Source of the DNA: Anaerolineae bacterium
GTDB lineage: Bacteria; Chloroflexota; Anaerolineae; Aggregatilineales; Phototrophicaceae
Assembly: GCA_022826865.1 (NCBI GenBank)
Contig: JAJDUC010000023.1
Location: 1 to 38,127, forward strand
Length of the DNA stretch: 38,127 nucleotides
Direction: 5' to 3'
Of the stretch, positions 7,427 through 16,033 are shown one piece after another. The translations under genes and the position numbers were made by a program. Positions within the stretch are counted from its first letter, which is position 1; each line of letters opens with the position of its first letter. The notes beneath the pieces were generated by a model. The model did no database searches. It was given only the letters and a program-made list of their open reading frames with translations, and had not been told where the DNA came from.

Positions 7427-10129
7427 TCAACCGGTTGCATATATTCTTGACTCGCCCGCTTCGCATAGGGCGGGCAGGGCATCGAGAAACTTCTCTTCGC
7501 CCAAGCTGCCGTATTGGCGCCGTTCGGTTGCGCCAAACAGTATATAGTCGATGCCGTATCGCTTTATAATGGCGTCTACGTCTGCGAAGTCAACGGCGGT
7601 GTAGAGCCGATCAATATCCTCGCGCCTTGTTCCTGCGATTTCCTGGTATGTGGCCCCCCGCCACTGCCGCTCGTGATTCTCCCAACCGAGAACGATCGGT
7701 ATGCCTGCCAGAGCGCCGATCCGGCCATAATCAATATCATACGCGCGCTGCACAGCTTCAACCGCAACCGCATCGGCCTTGCCGATGCTTGCAGCCAGAC
7801 AGTTGATAACCTGCTGATCATCCGCGTGCAGCAAGCCCTCAGCGCCATCCAGAGTCAAGGGTTCGCGAATGACGACCGCATCCTGGTCGAAGGCGACAAT
7901 TCCGCGGCGATCGGCGCGAATCAAGTCGGTTTCTGCGGCATCTGACAAAATGATCCGCGAATAGAGGACAGCGCCCGGGGCGACGCGGGCGCCCTGAGCG
8001 ACATGGCGTATCGCGCCGTCCCAGTTTTCGGGCGGGGCATATCGCTGCCGGTCATTTTCGCTGGAGCGCCCGGTTTCATGCCAGGCGCGGTGGTAAATTG
8101 CTGTGAAGGTATAGCTGAAACCCCCGACCAGGCACAGACCGATCAGGATCCCGACCGGCAGACGCAAGATGATATTCGGGACGGGAAGCTCCCGGTCGAA
8201 TAGCACGCTGTAAACCGCGTAAGCGCTGGCGATGCTCCATAAGACCCATGCCTGATAATTGAGCTTGAACACGGTATTGATACGCACGCCGAAATTGTCC
8301 TTCAAATAGAAGAACTCGGTGAAAAAGAGCAGTGACAGCCCCATGCCAATGAGCAGCAGGGCGAAGCCGTTGGCCCGCGGCTGGTCGATCCAGGTGACCG
8401 CAATCTCGCCACGCTTTCGCGCCTGCCGGGCTGAGGGGAAAAGGCGCGCCACAACGACAGCGATGCCGAGCAATAACAGCACGGACGTGAGCGCATAATT
8501 GATTCTGCGTTCGGCCACTCTTAGCAGGAAGGCGCCGAGATCTTGAACCGGACCAGCATTGGCGAAAGCCGTCTGATTTGGATTCGCAATCGCGATGATG
8601 ACGCCGATAATGGCCATGAGCCCCGCAGAAAGCAGCAAGGCGAGGGCGCCGGCTTGCAGCCCGAGCCGCCAGTTCAGCCGGTGTGAGCGCCGGGCGCGCC
8701 AGCTTTCCAGCGCCAAATAAGCCGCGAGAATGACAATGAAGGGCCCAAACGCGATAAACAAGCGGTGGAACAATGTCGGGTTTATCAGGTTGGGCAATAT
8801 GCCGCCCGCCTGGGAACGAAAGCCGACGAAGTATGGCAGATAGACAATGGCGGCCGCCAGCGCGATCAAAGCGCCAAAGTGAACTATGCCACGCCAGTCC
8901 TGACTGCTGAGCCAACCCCGCTCACTGGAATATAAACGGCGCAGCGCTTCGACGCCGACGAAGCCACAGAGATATATCGGCCCATCCCAGGCGTTCAGGA
9001 AAACCAGCCCGCCAATGGCGACGCCGTATAGCGCCACTTCCAGCGTTGACGGCGGCCGGCGCAACAGCAAAACGTTGAGCATCAGGCCTATAGTCATGAC
9101 GACGAAGGGTAAGGCGAGCACATGCGGATGATTGTCCGACAACAGAAAGCTGAAGGCCGGAAATTCGCTGATTGGCTGAATTGCCGTTGGCTTGTTGTCC
9201 AGGTCATAATCGGTCAGCACGCGGCTGGCGCGGAACCACCACCAGTAATCCCATGCGGATGAATCCAGGCTTATGCTCGCCGCCGGATCCGCCTGATAGC
9301 CGGCGGCGGCCAAGCCGGAACGCATCTGTGTGCCCCAAGAATCCAGATACTCGGCGCTTCCCGTCCTTGTTTGATAAGGCGCCTCGATCAAAAGAAACTG
9401 GAAATTGCCCAAAACCGTCAACATGAGCAGCGCCAAGACGCCGGCGGCGCTAGCCGCAATCCGCCCGACCGCCCGCGAGCGCAGGAGATTGTAAGCGACG
9501 CCGAATGCCGCCAGACCGGTGAGCGCAAACTGGGATGCAATCGTCAGGTTGAAACTGAGCGTACTGCCGACGCCGCCCAAGAGGGCGAGCGCGGATGAAA
9601 TTACATACCCCAGATAGTAATAGCTGATGGCGTAACCGGACATCCAGGGATCGGGCGGCGGAAATGACGCGGAGCGCTGGGTTGCGCTAAGAAATGCCAG
9701 TTCCATCGGTTTCTCGGTGCCGACAATGTCGTTTTGATGCGCGCGATACAGCGCCCAGGCGAAGAACAAGGCAATGAAGAGCAGCTCGGCTGCCAAAATG
9801 TGCATGCGGTTTTCGCGCCAATATTCAGCCAGACGGCTGCCCGTTGCGCTACGCCGGTAAATGACAATCGACGCGATCAAAACCAGAAACCAGGACAGCG
9901 CGATGCCCCCGCTGGAGTTTTCCAGGAAGCCATAACTTCCCAGAAGCCAATAGACTGTCGTTACCAGCAGTATGCCGATTGGCCGCGCCAGGGTATAACC
10001 CTTGTCCGGCAGGCCGCCGAGCAGATTCAGGCAGAGTGGCAGTACGGCGATGCCGGCCAGCGCAATCCAAAGCCACCATAACAGGAGGATATGTCCCTCC
10101 CGCGTTAGCCAATCGAGAATCAGCAGCAT
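7427..10129 (-). CDS. DUF2298 / Chlor_Arch_YYY-type membrane protein
   Basis: This 900-residue polytopic protein has the hallmarks of the DUF2298 family, named for its YYY motif. EKPMELAFL (~139) is followed by PPPDPWMSGYAISYYYLGY (~155-175), then SDNHPHV, NAWDGPIYL and the late RINTVFKLNYQAW motif. A soluble C-terminal region contains VLGWENHERQWRG and a sensor-like IDYILFG segment. The family is shared by Chloroflexota and Archaea and is thought to be a GT-C-like membrane enzyme; its reaction has not been established to my knowledge. The start ATG overlaps the end of the preceding 1965-aa gene by 10 bases. A GGAGGAG Shine-Dalgarno lies inside that gene at about 10138-10144, so translation is probably coupled. 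The same motifs occur in the C-terminal half of the preceding gene. Confidence 0.88.
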   Translation of the reverse strand: MLLILDWLTREGHILLLWWLWIALAGIAVLPLCLNLLGGLPDKGYTLARPIGILLVTTVYWLLGSYGFLENSSGGIALSWFLVLIASIVIYRRSATGSRLAEYWRENRMHILAAELLFIALFFAWALYRAHQNDIVGTEKPMELAFLSATQRSASFPPPDPWMSGYAISYYYLGYVISSALALLGGVGSTLSFNLTIASQFALTGLAAFGVAYNLLRSRAVGRIAASAAGVLALLMLTVLGNFQFLLIEAPYQTRTGSAEYLDSWGTQMRSGLAAAGYQADPAASISLDSSAWDYWWWFRASRVLTDYDLDNKPTAIQPISEFPAFSFLLSDNHPHVLALPFVVMTIGLMLNVLLLRRPPSTLEVALYGVAIGGLVFLNAWDGPIYLCGFVGVEALRRLYSSERGWLSSQDWRGIVHFGALIALAAAIVYLPYFVGFRSQAGGILPNLINPTLFHRLFIAFGPFIVILAAYLALESWRARRSHRLNWRLGLQAGALALLLSAGLMAIIGVIIAIANPNQTAFANAGPVQDLGAFLLRVAERRINYALTSVLLLLGIAVVVARLFPSARQARKRGEIAVTWIDQPRANGFALLLIGMGLSLLFFTEFFYLKDNFGVRINTVFKLNYQAWVLWSIASAYAVYSVLFDRELPVPNIILRLPVGILIGLCLVGGFSYTFTAIYHRAWHETGRSSENDRQRYAPPENWDGAIRHVAQGARVAPGAVLYSRIILSDAAETDLIRADRRGIVAFDQDAVVIREPLTLDGAEGLLHADDQQVINCLAASIGKADAVAVEAVQRAYDIDYGRIGALAGIPIVLGWENHERQWRGATYQEIAGTRREDIDRLYTAVDFADVDAIIKRYGIDYILFGATERRQYGSLGEEKFLDALPALCEAGESRIYATG

Positions 10130-13100
10130 GAATGTCGCTCCTCCAGATAGCTCATTATTGCTTCGTTATTGACTGCGTATATCTTGCCGCCTTCGATTGC
10201 GTAGGCGACCGAAAGCAAGCCGCTCTCAACCATGGTGTCCAGTTTCGCCAGGCCTTCCGGCGTCGAATGCAGCTCCTCCAGTCCACTGCGAACGATGAAT
10301 TTAACATCATAGTGATTGATGATATCGACCGCGACATCAATGTGCGGCGTATGGTAGAACTGCTGAACGTTCCGTTCCCGCTGGTCGACCCATTGACCCA
10401 TCGGGTGGAAGGTCCTCTGTTGACGTTGATGGAAATTCCAACCGAGGACGGAAGGCAAGCCAGTCATAGTCGAGAAGCGTCCATTCCATTGATACTCGCT
10501 GGGCCGGCGCCGCCCCTCCATGATAACCGGTGAACCGAGAACATTCTCTTGCATCCAGCGGATCAATGCATGGTCGATCGCGAGGTCGATTTCGGCAGCT
10601 TCGCCGCTGTCGCGATTGAATTCGACATGCTTGGAACGCGTCATATAGTCCATGCCATTTAGCGTCAGCGGCAGGTCCGGCGCCATGCGATCGAGAGAGC
10701 GGGCGCGCGTTCCCATGATTGGGAAGAGCGCCGCAATCGCCATTAACAGAACCAAAGGCGCATACCACAAATAACGCAAGGCTGTGTTGAAGCGCTCTGA
10801 TGCCGCGAGCAGGGCTGCAAAAGCAACACCGCCCGCCACGCTGAACAGCAGCCACACTTGCATGTAGAACTTGAACACGGTGTTTTGGCGCCCGATATCG
10901 CCGCCGACGACAATGATCTCGACACCAAGCGTCAAGGATAAAGCCAGGCCGATCAACAGAAGAACATAACGCATCGCCCGGAATTGGCCGGGTCTGAAAA
11001 AGAGCAGAGCGATCCAGCATATTAGCGGCAAGACAATGAGCGCGACTTGGTAATGCGCAAGCGCCAGGGCCAGCGCCAGCAGCAATGTACCGGCGATCAG
11101 AACCGCCGTTGCTTTGGCTCGCTGCTGATATTCAAGGAGTGATTTCACACGGGTTGCGCGCAGCCAGCGCCCCGTATCCCAGAGCAGCAGAGAAAGGACC
11201 AAGAAAAGGAAGAGGCCGTGAATGTCGAAATAAGCCCAGAGCGGCGTCTTGCCTCCCTCCCAAAGGCGCAGGCTGTTATATGTTGCGGCGTACCAGGATG
11301 TGTAGGGCAGGGCAAACGCCAGGTTGAGCAAGATGAAGCCGCCGACTGTCGCCGACAGATCCAGAGCCGAAGCCCGCGTCAAGAGATAGCGGAAGGTCAG
11401 CAGCAGAAAAACGGCGCCAAGACCGGCAAGCAGCATAACTTGAAGGATGGACAGCAAGCCCATCCAAATGCCCGTTTCAGCGCCGACGCCGGAAGCGGCT
11501 TGTGGCGCCAGGAACGAGACAAGGACGGCGCCTGTCAGCGCCGCGGCGGCGCCGGCATAGAAGCGCTGGTCTTCGAGCGGACGAAAGGTCTTACGCCAGC
11601 GCAGCGCCCAGCAGTAGGCGAGGATAACCAGGGACAAGAGGGTCATGGCGGGCCAATCCCAGGTGTTTGTCGCCCGCAGCGCAGCCACCGTCAAGGCCAG
11701 AATAGCCAGCGCCAGCCAGCGCTCGCGCGGCCGGCGACTGTCGCGGCCAGCCAGCGCCAACTCGTTGAATAAGCTGACAACCGTCAATAGAATCAGCGGC
11801 ATGCTGATCATGTGGGCATGCAAGTCGCCGTACAGGAACGTGAAGTAGGGCATTTCTGTGATGGCGCCGCCGCCGACGCCCGGCGTTTCCGCAATGACGC
11901 GCGATGGCCCCCAGTACCAGCGGTCGCTGCGGATTGGCAAGCTTTCGCCGCCCAATGCGCGCCCGAAACCCCGCAGCAATCCACTTGCCAGGGACAGCGA
12001 ATGATCAATCTCGTAACGCAAATTATCCAGTGGATGAGATTCCGCAGCCCGGCGGCTCAAGTCAGCGCGGTCTTCGGGCGAGAGCATAGCGTCTTGACCA
12101 GACAAATGTTCCGCGATGAGAAAGTCTTCGAGACCGGCCGGCGACCGATATCCGCCCAATTGCGCCAGACCATTGCCCAACACCCGCACTGTATCCAGGT
12201 TGCCGAGCAATACGCAAAGCGTCAGCGCCATGAGTCCCGCCACCCAGGGATTGCTTGTTCGGCGAGCGTTTTTCCGGCCGGATTCAGATGCGTCAGCGCA
12301 CGCGCGCCAGCGCGAGTGGATGTTGAAAGCAGCGGAGAAGGCGCCTATGCCGGTCAGGCTGAAAACAGTGGGAATCATCAGGTTATAGGCGAAGGCGGGC
12401 GCCACACCCAGCAGTAAAGCCGGCGCGCCGAGCAAGAAGTAACCGAAGTAGTAGTAGTTGATGAAACCGCCGGCAAACCAGGGATCAATCGGCGGAAACG
12501 TGGTGCTGCGCAAGACGCCATTCAGATAGGCGAAATCCATCGGTTTTTCGCCGCCCTTGGCGGGATGCCACAGGTCAGGATTGGTCAAACGGATGCCAAT
12601 CATGAACAGAAATGCCGCGAAGGTCAGCAACTCCATCCAGGCCAGTCGCCTCCAATTCTCGCGAAGGAAGCGCATTGCGCGCGCCCGCGCCAGGCTGGCG
12701 CTCAGAAGGGCCAGCAAGGCGAGCGAGAATACGACGCCTCCTTGCGACCAGATTGGAATCTTCAAGCTGGATACGGACCATGCCAGCCAGGCGACGATGA
12801 GCAAACCTGCCAGTTTGCTGACGCCATAGCCGCCGTCCGCCAGCGAGGGAAACAACGCGTTGACCAGTGGAAAGGCCAGCGCGCCAAATACAAATGTCGT
12901 GAAGTACCACGCCAGCGCGCCGAAGACCTGATTCCGGTTGACAATGGCGTCGCTGAAGAATCGCTCTGACCAGGCGCCGCCTTGCGTTTGCGTCTCATAA
13001 TCAGCCGGCGGGAACATGAGCGCTGTTGGTACAGCGTCGGCCTGCATGGCCGACCAATTCAATACGCCAAGCAACTGCGCGTCGTCAGCGCTATTTTGCA

Positions 13101-16017
13101 ATTCATGATATTGCTTGAGGGACACGGACGATAATTCGGCTTCGACTCTCGCCCGCGAATAGTCTCTTGTCTTTTTGAAAATGTAGACCGCCGGATGGTC
13201 ATAGACATGGAATGACTCATCGGCTTCCAGCTCATTCAGCCAGGCCGGGGATGTATAGGTGGGCAAATGCTGATCGGACACTTTCCAGGGTCCCAGCTCG
13301 AAACTCTCCTCGAAGACGGCGGCAATCTCAAAGCCCAGTTGCTCGGCGAATAGCTTTTCATAATAGAGCGTGGTCAGGGGCCAGCGCATCAGGTTGCGCG
13401 GTTCGGTGTCATAGAAGCGATTGCTGGCGATGGTCAGATAATCGGCGAGATCGAGGGATCGCAACAGGTCATCGTATTTCAGTTGATTGTCCACCGGGAA
13501 GGACATAATCTGATCAACAGAATTGACCAGAGAGTAAAATGCTTGGCTGCCCTGACAATTGCGGGCAGTCGCCAAACCCGGCGGCGGATCGTCGGCCAGG
13601 CTGAGGCCGTCAGGCAAGCGGCAGGTATTGATCCCCGTGACGCTATTGTCCCAGGCGCCTTCATTGAGCACAACTGAGCCGGAACCGATGACATCGCCGC
13701 TGCCGGGCGCGACTTCAACTGTAAAGTTGTAGCTACGTCCTTCCTCCACATGCAGGGACGGGTCGAGCGGCATGGCATACGACGCCCCAAGCGGATGACT
13801 GTCTCGCGATAGATTCGTCCGCAAAACAGCCTGAGATAGGGGCCTTTCGCCGCCTTGCTCGAAGATGCGGATGACAAGCTCTTCCGGCTGCGGGTCATCC
13901 AGCGGGTCGCCGAGGTGGGGCGCGAATATGCTGTGAACCGTTCCGCTGCGCGGCGCGCGAAAAGAGACGCTGATGGATGCGCCATCGCGGTAGCGGGTGG
14001 CCCGGTCAAATGGCGGTCCGGCCAGTTGCTCCCGATCAACTCCGGTGCTATTGACGGCGATGTTAATTAGCGGCACGGTGTTGTCCGCGCCCTCGATGCG
14101 CAGGGCAAAATCGCCGGGGACTCGCTCAAAGAGATAACGCGACCCTTGCACGAGCGTGTTCTGATGTCGGTAGATATTTGCGAACATCAGGCCCCAAGCC
14201 AAGGAGAAGGCAACAGAGAAGACGCCCAGCGCGAGCGGTCGCGCTGCGCTGAAACGCGGCACAATTGCGAATAGCAGAAGAACCAGGCCGACAGAAAGAG
14301 CTGTGACAGCAGTTGCATTCGCCTGCCCGGCGGAAACCTGGTAACCGCCGACGGCCGTCAGCAGCGCGCCAGCCAGGACGAGTGGAATCGCGGTTATAGG
14401 CAGACTGCGCCTGCCGGCTCTTGCATGCTGAAGCAACTCGATCAGGCACCAGCCGGCCAAAATCGCCAAGGCGCCGTAGAGCGGCAGGAAATAGCGAATC
14501 GTCAGCGCGGTCAGCCGGCTCATCCACAAGAGGTATCCGCCGACCCACAAGATCAAGATCAGCAAATCTGTTGAGCGCTTTCGATTCCACAGAAGGCGGT
14601 AGGCGGCCCAGCACCAACCGAACCAGCCTAGAATGCCGAAGCCAAGCCCCATGCCCCAAAACAGCATGTCCTTGAAGACATGGACAATCGGCGAGCGCGC
14701 CACCCAGTGCCAGTTTGGCGGAAAGTCCTGCAAGCTGGAAACGCCCGCGCCGATCCGCTGCAAGTTTTCCACCCAGCGCTCGTTGGGCAAGATATCAAGA
14801 AGGCCGGGACCAGCGAAGGCGTATGGATTAAATAATCGAAACGCCAGGAAAGCGCCGACCCCCGCCAGGATCAAACCCAGCAGCCCCCGAAGGATGATCT
14901 GACTGCGCTCCCTTTGGCTCAGGCGCGCGTCAAAGGCCGGGGCAGCTTGAAATAACGCTGCCAGAACAATGACAAGCGCGAGCGGCGCAACATTGATGCG
15001 GCTGGCCACCGCTGTGCCGCAGGCCAGGCCGAAGAGGAAGAATGAGCCCAGCCTACCTCGCTGCTGCGCGCCAACCGCATAGTAGAGCGCCAAGGTAACA
15101 AAAAACGTCGTTGTAGCGTTTACGGTCCCGAAGTGCGCCTTCTGTATGGCAAGCGGCGCGGCGGCGTAAAAGAGCGCGGCCAGCAGACCGACCCAGGAAC
15201 TGTGTATGCGTCGGCCGAGGGCAAAGACCAGGAAGATCGTCAGCAAATCAAAGATCGTCGATATGCCGCGCCAGACGAGGTGCCCGGCCTGAAAATCGAC
15301 GAGCGGCAAGCCGGCGTCAGTCGCTTGACGCAAGATGTCGCTGGCAAAATGCGCCAGAAAGAGCGGGAATGTGCCGTAGACGTAGAAACCGTGTCCGGCA
15401 TTGTGCGGATTCAGTGGCGAGCAGCGCGTGTCAAAATATCCGCCTCTGCCGTCGCTTTCCGGATGTCGCCGCTTGCAGTCCAGGGCCTGCAAGGTTTCCG
15501 AGCTGAGGCTGTCAAGTCGGTGAACCGCGGTCTCGTTAAGAGGCTGCTGACGCTCGTCGACCAGCAGAGCCGCGATTTCGCCATTGAGCAGCGCATTCTC
15601 CGCCGCCCGATAATCTGAGAATGTCGTCGTTTGAGCATCGCCAAGAAGCCGGCGCGCGGCATTGCCGGAAGGGACGCCGGCGAGTGTGCCGACCCGGTCC
15701 GGCGGCAGCCCCAGAATATCGTCACGGTTGCGCATATCGGACGCAGCGCTAAGCGTGAAAATCTGCAGGGCCGGATAATTCTGATCGTCGCGAGTGAATT
15801 CATTATTGCCGCCGACCTGCGGCAGCAAGAGTATGGTCAAAAAGCGCTCGTCCGGATGTACGTAAGAGAAGTCATCCCAATTATGCCCAAGCAAGCGCGG
15901 AACGGCGCCGCCAATCAGAATCATCAGCAGCAGGAGAAGCGCGATGGCGCGCTTGCTGTTGATACTTTCTGCGGATATGTTTCCGACAGGCAAGACCCTC
16001 ACCTCACCCTTGACCAC
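10120..16017 (-). CDS. Giant tandem membrane protein: GT39-like module fused to DUF2298 (YYY) module
   Basis: At 1965 residues this is the largest protein here and has two membrane modules. The N-terminal half (~1-1050) starts with one membrane segment, then SYVHPDERFL (D56, E57), the acidic motif of GT39/ArnT-like GT-C enzymes. More helices follow, then a large soluble insert (~600-930). The C-terminal half (~1060-1965) is a complete DUF2298 module: EKPMDFAYLN (~1157), PPIDPWFAGGFINYYYFGY (~1180), YGDLHAHM, NTWDWPAM, RQNTVFKFYMQVW and VLGWNFHQRQQRTFHP. The next gene encodes a free-standing DUF2298 protein with the same motifs. A GTG start at 16017 is assumed; alternative in-frame starts lie a few codons downstream. 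The gene starts 16 bases after the 896-aa gene. The architecture is clear; the chemistry is inferred. Confidence 0.88.
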   Translation of the reverse strand: MVKGEVRVLPVGNISAESINSKRAIALLLLLMILIGGAVPRLLGHNWDDFSYVHPDERFLTILLLPQVGGNNEFTRDDQNYPALQIFTLSAASDMRNRDDILGLPPDRVGTLAGVPSGNAARRLLGDAQTTTFSDYRAAENALLNGEIAALLVDERQQPLNETAVHRLDSLSSETLQALDCKRRHPESDGRGGYFDTRCSPLNPHNAGHGFYVYGTFPLFLAHFASDILRQATDAGLPLVDFQAGHLVWRGISTIFDLLTIFLVFALGRRIHSSWVGLLAALFYAAAPLAIQKAHFGTVNATTTFFVTLALYYAVGAQQRGRLGSFFLFGLACGTAVASRINVAPLALVIVLAALFQAAPAFDARLSQRERSQIILRGLLGLILAGVGAFLAFRLFNPYAFAGPGLLDILPNERWVENLQRIGAGVSSLQDFPPNWHWVARSPIVHVFKDMLFWGMGLGFGILGWFGWCWAAYRLLWNRKRSTDLLILILWVGGYLLWMSRLTALTIRYFLPLYGALAILAGWCLIELLQHARAGRRSLPITAIPLVLAGALLTAVGGYQVSAGQANATAVTALSVGLVLLLFAIVPRFSAARPLALGVFSVAFSLAWGLMFANIYRHQNTLVQGSRYLFERVPGDFALRIEGADNTVPLINIAVNSTGVDREQLAGPPFDRATRYRDGASISVSFRAPRSGTVHSIFAPHLGDPLDDPQPEELVIRIFEQGGERPLSQAVLRTNLSRDSHPLGASYAMPLDPSLHVEEGRSYNFTVEVAPGSGDVIGSGSVVLNEGAWDNSVTGINTCRLPDGLSLADDPPPGLATARNCQGSQAFYSLVNSVDQIMSFPVDNQLKYDDLLRSLDLADYLTIASNRFYDTEPRNLMRWPLTTLYYEKLFAEQLGFEIAAVFEESFELGPWKVSDQHLPTYTSPAWLNELEADESFHVYDHPAVYIFKKTRDYSRARVEAELSSVSLKQYHELQNSADDAQLLGVLNWSAMQADAVPTALMFPPADYETQTQGGAWSERFFSDAIVNRNQVFGALAWYFTTFVFGALAFPLVNALFPSLADGGYGVSKLAGLLIVAWLAWSVSSLKIPIWSQGGVVFSLALLALLSASLARARAMRFLRENWRRLAWMELLTFAAFLFMIGIRLTNPDLWHPAKGGEKPMDFAYLNGVLRSTTFPPIDPWFAGGFINYYYFGYFLLGAPALLLGVAPAFAYNLMIPTVFSLTGIGAFSAAFNIHSRWRACADASESGRKNARRTSNPWVAGLMALTLCVLLGNLDTVRVLGNGLAQLGGYRSPAGLEDFLIAEHLSGQDAMLSPEDRADLSRRAAESHPLDNLRYEIDHSLSLASGLLRGFGRALGGESLPIRSDRWYWGPSRVIAETPGVGGGAITEMPYFTFLYGDLHAHMISMPLILLTVVSLFNELALAGRDSRRPRERWLALAILALTVAALRATNTWDWPAMTLLSLVILAYCWALRWRKTFRPLEDQRFYAGAAAALTGAVLVSFLAPQAASGVGAETGIWMGLLSILQVMLLAGLGAVFLLLTFRYLLTRASALDLSATVGGFILLNLAFALPYTSWYAATYNSLRLWEGGKTPLWAYFDIHGLFLFLVLSLLLWDTGRWLRATRVKSLLEYQQRAKATAVLIAGTLLLALALALAHYQVALIVLPLICWIALLFFRPGQFRAMRYVLLLIGLALSLTLGVEIIVVGGDIGRQNTVFKFYMQVWLLFSVAGGVAFAALLAASERFNTALRYLWYAPLVLLMAIAALFPIMGTRARSLDRMAPDLPLTLNGMDYMTRSKHVEFNRDSGEAAEIDLAIDHALIRWMQENVLGSPVIMEGRRRPSEYQWNGRFSTMTGLPSVLGWNFHQRQQRTFHPMGQWVDQRERNVQQFYHTPHIDVAVDIINHYDVKFIVRSGLEELHSTPEGLAKLDTMVESGLLSVAYAIEGGKIYAVNNEAIMSYLEERHSCC

Positions 16018-16033
16018 TAACTCAGACAGGCAG

